Shown here in pieces: positions 1-7,858 of a stretch of 20,540 nucleotides of DNA. Made by a program: the position numbers and the translations under genes. This DNA comes from an uncultured Caulobacteraceae bacterium (lineage in GTDB: Bacteria; Pseudomonadota; Alphaproteobacteria; Caulobacterales; Caulobacteraceae): positions 1 to 20,540 of the forward strand of contig CALFYB010000467.1 in NCBI GenBank assembly GCA_937952995.1, given 5' to 3'. The number at the start of each line of letters is the position of its first letter. Position 1 is the first letter of the stretch. The notes under the pieces were generated by a model, which was not told the origin of the DNA, ran no database searches, and saw nothing but the letters and a program-made list of their open reading frames with translations.

Positions 1-873
1 GCGCGCGGCATAGGCCGCCGAGCGATCAACCTTCGTCGGATCCTTGCCGGAGAACGCGCCGCCGCCGTGCGGGGCCGCGCCGCCGTAGGTGTCGACGATG
101 ATCTTGCGACCGGTCAGGCCCGCGTCACCGTCAGGACCACCGATCTCGAAGCGGCCTGTGGGATTGACGTGCCACTTGGTCTTGCGGGTCACCAGACCTT
201 CGGGGAAGATCGACAGGACATGCGGCTTGATCAGGTCCAGCACGCGCTTGGACGTGGCAATCTTGCCGTCGATGCGCTTCTTGTGCTGATGCGACACGAC
301 GATCTGCAAGACCTGGGTCGGCTTGCCGTTCTCATAGAGCAGGGTCACCTGGCTCTTGGCGTCGGGTTCCAGCTCTGACAGCTCGCCAGAGTGACGAAGC
401 TGGGCCAAGCGATGCAGGATGTCGTGGCTATACTGGAGCGTCGCAGGCATGAGCTGCGGCGTCTCGTTGGTCGCATAGCCGAACATGATGCCTTGGTCGC
501 CCGCGCCCTCATCCTTGGTCGCCGAAGAATCAACGCCCTGGGCAATATGGGCTGACTGACCATGAAGGTGACAGGCGAACTTGGCCTTTTCCCAATGGAA
601 GCCCTTCTGCTCGTAGCCAATATCCTTGATCGCGGCGCGAACCTTGGGCTCTAGCCCGGCAATGATGGATTTGGTCTTTTCCTTGGTCGAGGCGCGAACC
701 TCACCGGCAAGGACGATACGGTTGGTGGTGACGAGGGTCTCGCAGGCCACCCGGGCCTCTGGCTCTTCACTGAGAAAAGCGTCAACCACCACATCGGAAA
801 TCCGGTCGGCAACCTTGTCAGGATGGCCCTCAGAAACGCTTTCGCTCGTGAAAATATAAGATGCACGGCTCAC
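1..873 (-). CDS. metK: S-adenosylmethionine synthetase, N-terminal 291 codons (cut by window edge)
   Basis: Makes S-adenosylmethionine from methionine and ATP in the cytoplasm. The minus-strand frame reads SRASYIFTSESVSEGHPDKV from the start, followed by the family's ACETLVTTN segment, the GAGDQGIMFGYA motif and, at the window edge, VDRSAAYAAR. All are hallmark MetK stretches in the right order. The family is usually about 380-400 residues, so roughly the last quarter lies outside. I place the start at a GTG (871-873), because the MetK homology begins right after it and an AAGGAG Shine-Dalgarno (complement of 882-887) sits eight bases upstream. The only ATG-started frames here are in other phases and are shadows. 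The 137-base gap to the upstream regulator gene holds a likely promoter with a palindrome and a folded leader, so metK probably has its own promoter. Confidence 0.96.
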   Translation of the reverse strand, partial: MSRASYIFTSESVSEGHPDKVADRISDVVVDAFLSEEPEARVACETLVTTNRIVLAGEVRASTKEKTKSIIAGLEPKVRAAIKDIGYEQKGFHWEKAKFACHLHGQSAHIAQGVDSSATKDEGAGDQGIMFGYATNETPQLMPATLQYSHDILHRLAQLRHSGELSELEPDAKSQVTLLYENGKPTQVLQIVVSHQHKKRIDGKIATSKRVLDLIKPHVLSIFPEGLVTRKTKWHVNPTGRFEIGGPDGDAGLTGRKIIVDTYGGAAPHGGGAFSGKDPTKVDRSAAYAAR

Positions 874-924
874 AGGGCACACTCCTTGCAGGAAAGTCTT
901 TATCGGATAGGCGAGGATGACATA

Positions 925-948
925 GGACGCGTTTCGCCGCACGCACCC
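925..948 (-). other. Possible hairpin in the metK leader RNA
   Basis: In the predicted untranslated leader of metK, GGGUGCGU (from 948-941) can pair with ACGCGUCC (from 932-925) over eight pairs, two of them G-U, around an eight-base loop. Further down, UCCU-GCA-AGGA would pair part of the Shine-Dalgarno into a small four-pair hairpin. I do not recognise a known SAM riboswitch: the SAM-II core pattern is not visible. The hairpin could be chance in a GC-rich leader. Confidence 0.25.
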
Positions 949-954
949 GTTATG

Positions 955-988
955 CGCCAATCATATAAAGATATGTTTATATCTGCAA
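955..988 (-). promoter_or_regulatory. Predicted metK promoter with overlapping palindromic operator
   Basis: On the minus strand TTGCAG (983-988) and TATGAT (960-965) are separated by 17 bases, a plausible -35/-10 pair. The spacer is almost filled by the near-perfect 20-base palindrome ATATAAA-GATATG-TTTATAT (963-982), whose only mismatch is the pair 970/975. An operator in this place would block RNA polymerase. AT-rich palindromes of this type are, as I recall, predicted targets of ArsR-family methionine/SAM regulators (SamR/SahR type) in Proteobacteria. I could not check the match. The predicted leader to the GTG start is about 80 bases. Confidence 0.5.
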
Positions 989-1010
989 GTCAGGTCTTTG
1001 GCCGCTCGTC

Positions 1011-1463
1011 CTAGTCTTTAGGGTCATTATCTAAATCAATCACGCCAGCGGGATCGCCCATCGCACGAACCAATTCCAGCAACCGCCGCCGCATCCGCCC
1101 CCTTGGGACCTTTGGAAAGTTCATCGCCAGATCCAGCCCCTCTGGCGTCATCAGAAACTCGTGCACAAATTGGTCAGAACCCGTTTCAGCAAAGCCAAAC
1201 TTCTGCGGCTCCGTCGGATCACTCAGGCCATCGAAGAAATAGGCGACGGGAGTGGATAGGGCGCGGGCAATTTCATAGAGTTTTGAAGCACTGACGCGAT
1301 TAGCACCTCGCTCGTATTTTTGAACCTGTTGAAAGGTCAGGCCAAGCTCTTCAGCAAGTTTTTCCTGACTAATGCCAAGAAGCTTGCGCCGCATCCGAAC
1401 TCTTGCACCGACATGTAAGTCTACAGGATTGGGAAATCGCTCAATTGGTGCGGGCACGCCCAT
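1011..1463 (-). CDS. XRE-family transcriptional regulator, PraR/PhrR-like
   Basis: A 150-residue cytoplasmic DNA-binding protein. Residues about 18-75 form a Cro/C1-type helix-turn-helix: GARVRMRRKLLGISQEKLAE, then LGLTFQQVQKYERGANRVSA, and then the segment SKLYEIARAL. The rest is acidic and mixed, ends in DNDPKD, and matches no second domain I know. Small XRE regulators sit between lnt and metK in rhizobia, where they are called PhrR or PraR (pH response, surface attachment, quorum signals). The shared position and architecture make this an ortholog candidate, but its targets here are unknown. The ATG at 1461-1463 has a GGAAGAG Shine-Dalgarno. It is 78 bases downstream of lnt, in an AT-rich gap that could hold its own promoter. 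Confidence 0.88.
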   Translation of the reverse strand: MGVPAPIERFPNPVDLHVGARVRMRRKLLGISQEKLAEELGLTFQQVQKYERGANRVSASKLYEIARALSTPVAYFFDGLSDPTEPQKFGFAETGSDQFVHEFLMTPEGLDLAMNFPKVPRGRMRRRLLELVRAMGDPAGVIDLDNDPKD

Positions 1464-1509
1464 GGATGTCTCTTCCGTCTAGATTTAACCTTGGATAGCG
1501 ATTTTGTTT

Positions 1510-1521
1510 ACCATTAATCGT
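1510..1521 (-). promoter_or_regulatory. Possible operator upstream of the XRE regulator
   Basis: The 78-base gap between lnt and the regulator is clearly more AT-rich than the flanking genes. It contains the interrupted palindrome ACgATTAATgGT (minus strand), about 50 bases before the regulator's ATG. Regulators of this family often control themselves, so this is a candidate self-operator. The site is short and may be chance. Confidence 0.22.
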
Positions 1522-1541
1522 TGCCTGTCACGTGGTTTTAT

Positions 1542-3152
1542 CTAATTACGGCGTCTTGAGACCAACATAATAATCAATGCTATCAATAGCATGGCGAAGA
1601 ACGGCACGTCTCCGAACTGGCTATAGACCGTTGGAGGCAGGGCATCGGGCAAGGCTGAATCGATGACCCCCTCCTCGCCCTGAACCAAACTTTGGGTTGT
1701 GGACCTTCGGCCATAGGCATCAATCACCGCCGATATGCCAGTCGGCGTAGACCGCACGAGCGGCAAGCCCTCTTCAATGGCGCGGTAGCTGGCAATGTTC
1801 AGGTGCTGCCAAGGGCCACTGGTTTTGCCGAACCATGCGTCATTGGACACATTCAAGATCCAGCCTGCGCGCTTACCCGACAAGGCCGCGCCTTGACGGG
1901 TAAAGCCGGGGAACAGACTTTCGTAGCAGATCAGGGGCTGGACGAGCGGCAAGCCATCGAACTGCACGGGCTGCGGCCTTGGACCGGGCGTAAAATCGTC
2001 GGGGGCATGGACCAAACGCCGAATGCCCAGCCGCCCTAAGATCTCACCGAGCGGCAGATATTCGCCGAAGGGCACCAGCCGGTACTTGTCATAGATGCCC
2101 GTCACCCTCAGGCCCGCGCCCTCGCGGCGCACACCAAGCAGGCTGTTATAATAGAGCGGCCTGTCGAGGGTGCCGCCATATCGAAAGCCCCCCATCATCA
2201 AGACCTGACCGGGCTTTAGGGAAGCTACAATCGCATCTCGCGTCCAACTGCCCGGAGCCAGATAGTCATCAAGGGCCGAAGGAATGGCCCCCTCAGGCCA
2301 GATCACCACCGTCGGCTCAGGCCCTTTGCTCGGAAGGGCTGTCAGGGCGGTATATTTGCCCAGAATGTCGCGGAACTTTTCCGGCGTCCATTTGGCGGAC
2401 TGGGGAATATTGGCCTGAACAATACGCACCATCGGGCCGCTCGCGATTGACTGCGAAGCGCTGCCCAACCGAACCATACCGTACCCATAGAGACCCGCCG
2501 TCAGCGCGGCGGCAACGCCCGCTAGCACCAATCCCTGCCGCCGCTGATCTTGACGCAGCAGCAGGCCAAACGATCCGGCAATCCATAGGGTTATGACACT
2601 CAGCCCATAGGCCCCGACAAGCGATGCCATCTGCGACGGCGCGGACCCCGCGCGCCACGTCTCACCCGGCAGGTTCCACGCAAAGCCGGTCAGGACATGG
2701 CCGCGCAGCCATTCGACGACCGAAAAGGCCAGTACGAAGGCCGCGAGCCGGGTAAGTGCAGGGGCCCGTTTGGGAACCGCCCACCGATAGGCCAGCCCCG
2801 CGACACCCCAGAACAGGGCCAACCCGCCCGAGAGAGACAGGACCGCAATCGGGGCCATCCAGCCATAGACCTCGATATCGACCAGAAAGGCTTCGCCGAC
2901 CCACCAGGTGCTAACGAAGAAATAGGCCAGACCAAACAGCCAGCCGCGCCAAAATCCGCCCCTCAATGGTCGAGGAGGGGCCGGCTCGTGATCTAGGAGA
3001 TGAAGCGCGAGACCATAGCCCAATAGACCGGGCAAGATACCGAAGGGCGGGTGCGCCAAAGCCGCGCCAATCCCAGCCAACAGGCAGGTCAGAGCTACGC
3101 CCCACCGCCCCTGCGCCCAGCGGGCCACCCGATCGAGGCGCTGTGGAATCAC
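1542..3152 (-). CDS. lnt: Apolipoprotein N-acyltransferase
   Basis: A 536-residue inner-membrane enzyme that adds the third acyl chain to the N-terminal cysteine of lipoproteins. The first ~225 residues are a series of hydrophobic segments, including CLLAGIGAALAHPPFGILPG typical of Lnt. A periplasmic nitrilase-like domain follows, and a final membrane helix (about 518-532) ends in SRRRN. The catalytic triad is intact: Glu287 in VIWPEGAIPS, Lys356 in YDKYRLVPFGEYLPL and Cys409 in LICYESLFPGF. Length is normal for the family. The start is GTG (3150-3152), overlapping the upstream stop as GTGA with AGAGG ahead of it, so translation is probably coupled to the CorC-like gene. In rhizobia the same locus gene was first named actA for acid tolerance. 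Confidence 0.97.
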   Translation of the reverse strand: MIPQRLDRVARWAQGRWGVALTCLLAGIGAALAHPPFGILPGLLGYGLALHLLDHEPAPPRPLRGGFWRGWLFGLAYFFVSTWWVGEAFLVDIEVYGWMAPIAVLSLSGGLALFWGVAGLAYRWAVPKRAPALTRLAAFVLAFSVVEWLRGHVLTGFAWNLPGETWRAGSAPSQMASLVGAYGLSVITLWIAGSFGLLLRQDQRRQGLVLAGVAAALTAGLYGYGMVRLGSASQSIASGPMVRIVQANIPQSAKWTPEKFRDILGKYTALTALPSKGPEPTVVIWPEGAIPSALDDYLAPGSWTRDAIVASLKPGQVLMMGGFRYGGTLDRPLYYNSLLGVRREGAGLRVTGIYDKYRLVPFGEYLPLGEILGRLGIRRLVHAPDDFTPGPRPQPVQFDGLPLVQPLICYESLFPGFTRQGAALSGKRAGWILNVSNDAWFGKTSGPWQHLNIASYRAIEEGLPLVRSTPTGISAVIDAYGRRSTTQSLVQGEEGVIDSALPDALPPTVYSQFGDVPFFAMLLIALIIMLVSRRRN

Positions 3153-4084
3153 GGGGCCTCTGTGGATGCTGGCGTCGCGCTTCTCATCCTCAGGCGTTTG
3201 ACCCGGCGCGGGTCGGCGTCGGTAATCTCGAACTCAAAGCCTGACGGATGGGCGATGACCTCACCGCGCTGCGGCACGCGTCCAGCTAGGGCACTAACCA
3301 GTCCCCCGACCGTGTCGATCTCTTCTTCATAGTCGGCCAACATAAGCTCGGCGTCGGCCATGGCCTCAAGCTCTTCTAGCGGAGCGCGAGCGTCACATTC
3401 GTAGATCCCCCCGGCGCGGGCGACGATAGAGGCCTGATGGGCGTCATCATGCTCGTCATCGATCTCACCGACCACCGCTTCAACCAGATCCTCAAGCGTG
3501 ACAATGCCATCGGTGCCGCCGAACTCATCAATCACCAGAGCCATGTGGATGCGCGTCGCCTGCATCTTGACCAGCAGGTCCGCCGCCCGCATCGAGGCAG
3601 GCACATAGAGCACTTCGCGGCGAAGGCGGTGTAGCACCGGCTCGCTCTGGGCCGGGCGTTTAGCCTCATCGACCAGCAGCTTGAACACGTCCTTCACATG
3701 GACCACCCCGACCGGATCATCGAGATTGTCGCGGTAGATCGGCATGCGCGAATGGCCCGCCTCAATGAAGGTCGACAGCACCTCTTCAAACGGCGCGGAA
3801 ATATCGATGGCGACAATATCGGCGCGGGGGGTCATGACATCGTCCACCCGCAGGGTCTTAAAGGCCTCGGCCTGATCGACAATATCCACGGCCCCATCGG
3901 CTGTAGCCGAACCTGCAGAAGCCGCTGGCGTTGCGCCCTTACCCTTCATACCCCATCCGAGGACACCAAACAGTCCGCGATCACTACGCCGACGGCGGGC
4001 AACCGGCTTATGAGTGCCGTTATTTGAGGGGGTCTTAGAACTGGGATCGTCAGGACTGGACATGGTCTTGCGCGGGCGCTCCAT
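3149..4084 (-). CDS. ybeX: CorC/HlyC-type CBS-domain protein
   Basis: A soluble 311-residue protein of the CorC/YbeX family. A low-complexity basic N-terminus (about 1-75) leads to a CBS pair: the first domain around 83-140 begins VDDVMTPRADI, and the second around 155-205 carries the family signature DEFGGTDGIVTLEDL at 186-200. The CorC_HlyC C-terminal domain follows (about 220-300, with YEEEIDTVGGLV). It lacks the membrane DUF21 domain of larger relatives, as E. coli CorC does. The family is linked to magnesium/cobalt efflux and, through its neighbours, to ribosome maturation; its exact biochemical role is unsettled. The ATG at 4084 overlaps ybeY by 35 bases. A second ATG (codon 8, 4061-4063) would shorten the overlap to 14 but has a worse Shine-Dalgarno. 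Confidence 0.93.
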   Translation of the reverse strand: MERPRKTMSSPDDPSSKTPSNNGTHKPVARRRRSDRGLFGVLGWGMKGKGATPAASAGSATADGAVDIVDQAEAFKTLRVDDVMTPRADIVAIDISAPFEEVLSTFIEAGHSRMPIYRDNLDDPVGVVHVKDVFKLLVDEAKRPAQSEPVLHRLRREVLYVPASMRAADLLVKMQATRIHMALVIDEFGGTDGIVTLEDLVEAVVGEIDDEHDDAHQASIVARAGGIYECDARAPLEELEAMADAELMLADYEEEIDTVGGLVSALAGRVPQRGEVIAHPSGFEFEITDADPRRVKRLRMRSATPASTEAP

Positions 4085-4553
4085 AGGGGTCCGTCACGCC
4101 AAGTCCGGCCAGAAGGGTGCGTTCTAGCCCCTCCATCAGCTCAGCCTCAGCATCGGTTTCGTGATCATAGCCTAAAAGATGCAAGGTCCCATGCACCGTT
4201 AAATGACAAAGATGGTCGGCAAGGCTCTTGCCCTGCTCCGCCGCCTCGCGCGCACAGACCCCGAGCGCCAAAGCAATATCCCCCAAATGACCCTCAGGAT
4301 TTTGCGGGGCGGGAAAGGACAGGACATTGGTCGGCTTATCTTGCCCTCGGAACCGGCCGTTCAAGTCCTGAACAGCCTCATTGTCGGTCAGCAGCACGAC
4401 CACCGCAGCCCCCTCAACATCGGTAAGGCGCGGCGCGGACAAGGCCGCTTGCGCGGCCCTGCCGATCAGGGCTTGGGTCTCATCCTGCGTCAAGGACAGG
4501 GCGGGCAACCACGCCTCGTCGTCAATCTCCACCTCAATGGCGAGAGGATCCAT
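4050..4553 (-). CDS. ybeY: Endoribonuclease YbeY
   Basis: A 167-residue zinc-dependent endoribonuclease (UPF0054) needed for 16S rRNA 3'-end processing and ribosome quality control. The metal-binding motif H-x3-H-x5-H is intact as HGTLHLLGYDH, with His121, His125 and His131. Upstream is the family segment DKPTNVLSFP (about 72-81) and GDIALA. The length is usual. Its ATG lies two bases after the phoH stop and its 3' end overlaps the corC-like gene, so it sits inside a coupled operon. The phoH-ybeY adjacency is conserved across bacteria. Confidence 0.96.
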   Translation of the reverse strand: MDPLAIEVEIDDEAWLPALSLTQDETQALIGRAAQAALSAPRLTDVEGAAVVVLLTDNEAVQDLNGRFRGQDKPTNVLSFPAPQNPEGHLGDIALALGVCAREAAEQGKSLADHLCHLTVHGTLHLLGYDHETDAEAELMEGLERTLLAGLGVTDPYGAPAQDHVQS

Positions 4554-4555
4554 CG

Positions 4556-5503
4556 CTAGGTCCGATTGCTGTCGGCGTCATAGGCCCGCACAATGCGCTC
4601 GACCAAGGGATGGCGCACCACGTCCTCGGCCGAAAAGCGCGAAATGCCGACGCCCTTGACCCCATCAAGCAGGCCCACCGCGTGGGACAGGCCCGAATCT
4701 CTGGGATTGAGCAGGTCGACCTGTGAGGGGTCGCCCGTCACCACCATCCGCGCGCCCTCACCCAAACGGGTCAGGACCATCTTCATCTGCAGGCGAGACG
4801 CGTTCTGGGCCTCATCGACAATGACGAAGGCATGGCTGAGGGTGCGGCCGCGCATGAAGGCGATGGGGGCAACCTCGATCTCGCCCTTTTCCCGGCGGCG
4901 TCGAAGCTGTTCAGCACCCAACAGATCGGTCAGGGCCTCCCAAACTGGAGCCATATAGGGATCAACCTTCTCGGTCAGATCGCCCGGCAGAAAGCCCAAA
5001 CGCTCGCCCGCCTCGACCGCAGGGCGGGTCACGACCAGACGGTCGACCTCGCCGCGCAGCAGCATATTGGCCCCGTGCGCCACCGCCAGATAGGTCTTGC
5101 CCGTCCCTGCCGGTCCCACGCCAAAGACCAGCTCATACTGGCTCAGCATATCCAAATAGTTAGCCTGAGCCGCCGTCTTGGCCGCCACCACGCCGCGCTT
5201 GCCCATCGGCATGGACCGACCCGCACCGGGCTTGTCGCCTGATCGCACCGCGCCAATGGCCATCCGGACATCGGATTCGGCCACCTCAGCCCCAGAACGG
5301 GCCCGCTCAGCCAAACTATCAATCACCGCCTTGGCACCGGTCAGATTCTTGGCCGCACCGCGCAGGGCTAGACCACCGCCGGGCGTCTCAATCAGCACCG
5401 AAAAGGCATTTTCGATCAGGGCAACATGGCGGGCATTGGCACCGCAGACAGCGGCTTGAACCGGCTCAGGCAGGGCGATGAACTCGTCGATGACGCGGCT
5501 CAA
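4556..5503 (-). CDS. phoH: PhoH-family ATPase (YbeZ-like)
   Basis: A 315-residue cytoplasmic P-loop ATPase of the PhoH/YbeZ family, which works with YbeY in RNA metabolism. Walker A is GPAGTGKT (130-137) and Walker B is FVIVDEAQN (226-234). TGDPSQVDL follows at 256-264 and the arginine-bearing ISRFSAEDVVRHPLV near the end, all typical. The N-terminal ~100 residues hold the short KH-like region of this family. The start is a TTG (5501-5503) with AAGG nine bases upstream. It overlaps the miaB stop as TTGA. I see no ATG or GTG earlier in frame, and the next ATG would cut away much of the N-terminal domain. Start confidence is therefore moderate, function high. Confidence 0.95.
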   Translation of the reverse strand: MSRVIDEFIALPEPVQAAVCGANARHVALIENAFSVLIETPGGGLALRGAAKNLTGAKAVIDSLAERARSGAEVAESDVRMAIGAVRSGDKPGAGRSMPMGKRGVVAAKTAAQANYLDMLSQYELVFGVGPAGTGKTYLAVAHGANMLLRGEVDRLVVTRPAVEAGERLGFLPGDLTEKVDPYMAPVWEALTDLLGAEQLRRRREKGEIEVAPIAFMRGRTLSHAFVIVDEAQNASRLQMKMVLTRLGEGARMVVTGDPSQVDLLNPRDSGLSHAVGLLDGVKGVGISRFSAEDVVRHPLVERIVRAYDADSNRT

Positions 5504-6861
5504 AGCACGGCACCTTGCGGCGCTGACACCAGAACCCCGGAGAGGCTCATATGGGCCGCCGCTTCAATGCGCATATGGACGATCTGTCCAATCAGGTCAG
5601 CAGGACCCTCGGCATGGACAGCCTGCAGATAGGGGCTGCGGCCCAAGATCTGGCCGGGGTGACGTCCCTCGCGCTCGATCAGGACCGGAACGACCCGGCC
5701 GACCATTTCGGCATTGAAGGCGCGGCGCTGCTCTTCAAGCAGGGCATTGAGACGAGCCAGACGCTCGTCCTTGACCGCCTCATCGACCTGAGCGCCCATG
5801 TTTGAGGCGGGCGTCCCGGGGCGGCGGCTATATTTGAAGGTGAAGGCCGACGCATAGCCGACCTGACGCACCAGATCCAAGGTCGCCTCGAAATCAGCTT
5901 CGGTCTCGCCCGGGAAGCCGACAATAAAGTCACCCGAAAGGGCGATATCAGGGCGCGCCTGCCGGATACGGGCGATCAGGGCCACATAGTCTTCGGCCTT
6001 GTGATCGCGGTTCATGGCCTTGAGGATCCGGTCCGACCCCGACTGCACGGGCAGATGCAGATAGGGCATCAGGGCCTCTTGTGTGCCATGGGCAGCAATC
6101 AGGGCCTCGTCCATGTCGCGCGGATGGCTGGTCGTGTAACGGATGCGGTCCAGACCGGGGATGGCGGCCAGACGCTCGACCAGACCGGCAAGGCCGCCCT
6201 CATCGCGCTCGGCCCCATAGGCATTGACGTTCTGACCCAGTAGCGTGACTTCGCGCACACCTTGGGCGGCCAGATCAGCGGCCTCAGCCAGCACGGCCTC
6301 AACGGGGCGTGAATATTCCGCGCCGCGCGTGTAGGGCACTACACAGAAGGTACAGAACTTATCGCAGCCCTCTTGAACGGTCAAAAAGGCGGTGACGCCG
6401 CCCGGCTGGCGCGACTTGGGCAGGGCGTCGAACTTTTCATCAGCCGCGAAATCCGCCGCCAGCGCCTCGCCCGAAGCGCGGTGCGCGCGTGCGATCATTT
6501 CGGGCAGACGGTGATAGGACTGTGGCCCGAGCACAAAATCCACGGCGGTCTGGCGACGCATGATCTCGCTGCCCTCGGCCTGCGCGACACAGCCTGCGAC
6601 GGCGATGGTCATCTGTCCGCCAGCCCCGGCCTTAGCTTCCTTCATCCGGCGAAGAACGCCCAGTTCGGAATAGACCTTTTCGGTGGCCTTTTCGCGGATA
6701 TGGCAGGTGTTCAGCACCACCAGATCGGCGTCATCGGGACTGTCGGTGACGCCATAGCCGAGCGGGCGCAAGATGTCGGTCATGCGCTCGCTGTCATAGA
6801 CGTTCATCTGACAGCCGTAGGTCTTGATGTAGAGGCGCTTTTGCACAGGAAGATCGGTCAT
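5500..6861 (-). CDS. miaB: tRNA-2-methylthio-N6-dimethylallyladenosine synthase
   Basis: A radical-SAM methylthiotransferase that adds the 2-methylthio group to i6A37 of tRNAs. The 453 residues show the UPF0004 domain with its three cluster cysteines, Cys17 (KTYGCQMN), Cys53 (NTCHIREKA) and Cys91 (AGCVAQ). The radical-SAM motif is Cys166, Cys170 and Cys173 in GCDKFCTFCVVPYTRG, and a TRAM domain for tRNA binding covers roughly the last 65 residues. All key residues are present and length is standard. NTCHIREKA and the SGSDRILKAMNR segment favour MiaB over MtaB or RimO. There is no clear Shine-Dalgarno before the ATG at 6859-6861. It follows fur after 54 bases and leads the overlapping miaB-phoH-ybeY-corC-lnt run. 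Confidence 0.97.
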   Translation of the reverse strand: MTDLPVQKRLYIKTYGCQMNVYDSERMTDILRPLGYGVTDSPDDADLVVLNTCHIREKATEKVYSELGVLRRMKEAKAGAGGQMTIAVAGCVAQAEGSEIMRRQTAVDFVLGPQSYHRLPEMIARAHRASGEALAADFAADEKFDALPKSRQPGGVTAFLTVQEGCDKFCTFCVVPYTRGAEYSRPVEAVLAEAADLAAQGVREVTLLGQNVNAYGAERDEGGLAGLVERLAAIPGLDRIRYTTSHPRDMDEALIAAHGTQEALMPYLHLPVQSGSDRILKAMNRDHKAEDYVALIARIRQARPDIALSGDFIVGFPGETEADFEATLDLVRQVGYASAFTFKYSRRPGTPASNMGAQVDEAVKDERLARLNALLEEQRRAFNAEMVGRVVPVLIEREGRHPGQILGRSPYLQAVHAEGPADLIGQIVHMRIEAAAHMSLSGVLVSAPQGAVL

Positions 6862-6915
6862 GATGGGGTTATGGGGTCCTAGAGGTCCGGTGGCAAGATG
6901 CCCCGCCAGAGCCCC

Positions 6916-7350
6916 CTAACCCTTGCTGTCCTCTGCCGCGTCCAAAGGCACACCATAGAGCTCTAGGCGGTGATCAATCAGCCGATAGCCGAGGCGGCGC
7001 GCAATGGCCGCCTGTAGAGCTTCGATCTCTTCGTCCATGAACTCAATGACCTTTCCGGTCTTCATGTCGATGAGGTGATCATGGTGATCTTGCGGGGCCT
7101 CTTCATAGCGAGAGCGGCCATCGCGAAACTCATGGCGCGCAATGATGCCAGCCTCTTCGAACAGGCGCACGGTGCGATAGACGGTCGCGATCGAGATGTG
7201 AGGGTCCACGGCCGCTGAGCGACGGTAGAGCTCTTCAACATCGGGATGATCCGTGGCGTTGGACAGAACCCGCGCCACAACCCGGCGCTGGTCGGTCATC
7301 CGCATACCCTTGTCGACACATAGCTGTTCAATACGGTCCAAGACGCCCAC
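6916..7350 (-). CDS. fur: Fur-family ferric uptake regulator
   Basis: A 144-residue metal-responsive DNA-binding regulator. The winged-helix half (to about residue 80) contains RMTDQRRVVARVL and ISIATVYRTVRLFEEAGII, the recognition-helix signature of Fur. The dimerisation half contains the metal ligands: His35, Glu83 in SRYEE, the HHDH cluster at 89-92 and His127 in DHRLELYG. The only cysteine is Cys11, so the CxxC structural zinc sites of many Fur proteins are absent; as I recall, alphaproteobacterial Fur/Mur proteins generally lack them. Its position next to miaB agrees with the Caulobacter fur locus as I remember it. In rhizobia the equivalent protein responds to manganese (Mur), so the metal is open. 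The start read here is a GTG (7348-7350) with a weak Shine-Dalgarno; a TTG three codons later is an alternative. Confidence 0.93.
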   Translation of the reverse strand: MGVLDRIEQLCVDKGMRMTDQRRVVARVLSNATDHPDVEELYRRSAAVDPHISIATVYRTVRLFEEAGIIARHEFRDGRSRYEEAPQDHHDHLIDMKTGKVIEFMDEEIEALQAAIARRLGYRLIDHRLELYGVPLDAAEDSKG

Positions 7351-7384
7351 CCGTTGGCCAACCTACGCGGTCACCATAGCGGCA

Positions 7385-7858
7385 TCAGGCGGGCTTGTTA
7401 AGGTTGCGTCGCAAAACCAGAGCATCAACAGGCCGACCATTGGTGCCGGTATAGTAGCCGCGCCGAAGCCCGACGCGCACAAAACCTGCCCTGTCATAGA
7501 GGCCCAGGGCTGCCTGATTATCGACGGACACCTCTAGAAACAGCGCCTCACCGCCCTGACGAGCCGCCAAATCGCTGGCGGCGGCCAACAGATGGCCACC
7601 AAGGCCGCTGCGGCGATGGGATGGATCAACCGCAATGGTCAAGATTTCCGCTTCACCGGCGACCACGCGGGCCAGGACAAAGCCGAGCGGCCCGGTGGCA
7701 TCTTCGGCCATCAGGCCAATCACACCCTCCCCCGCCAACAGATCGGCAATGGCGGTCACCAGCCACGGATGATCAAATGCCCGGGCATGAAGGGCCGCGA
7801 GGGCTTGGGCATCGCGCGGTGCGGCCACGCGAACAGGCCTTTGCTGAACCTTGGTCAC
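7385..7858 (-). CDS. rimI: GNAT acetyltransferase, ribosomal protein bS18-alanine N-acetyltransferase type
   Basis: A 157-residue GNAT enzyme. The acetyl-CoA binding loop is seen in VDPSHRRSGLGGHLL, with the RxxGxG-type residues Arg82, Gly85 and Gly87. The typical RimI C-terminal half LEVSVDNQAALGLYDRAGFV is followed by RRGYYTG. RimI acetylates the N-terminus of ribosomal protein S18, but relatives act on other N-termini, so the substrate is inferred. The GTG start overlaps the tsaB stop as GTGA, showing translational coupling. The tsaB-rimI pairing is common in bacteria and supports the call. Confidence 0.9.
   Translation of the reverse strand: MTKVQQRPVRVAAPRDAQALAALHARAFDHPWLVTAIADLLAGEGVIGLMAEDATGPLGFVLARVVAGEAEILTIAVDPSHRRSGLGGHLLAAASDLAARQGGEALFLEVSVDNQAALGLYDRAGFVRVGLRRGYYTGTNGRPVDALVLRRNLNKPA

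Noticed and set aside
874..960. SAM-II or SAM/SAH riboswitch before metK
   Set aside because: No recognisable core sequence or pseudoknot pattern. Only generic hairpins are visible, kept as a low-interest finding.
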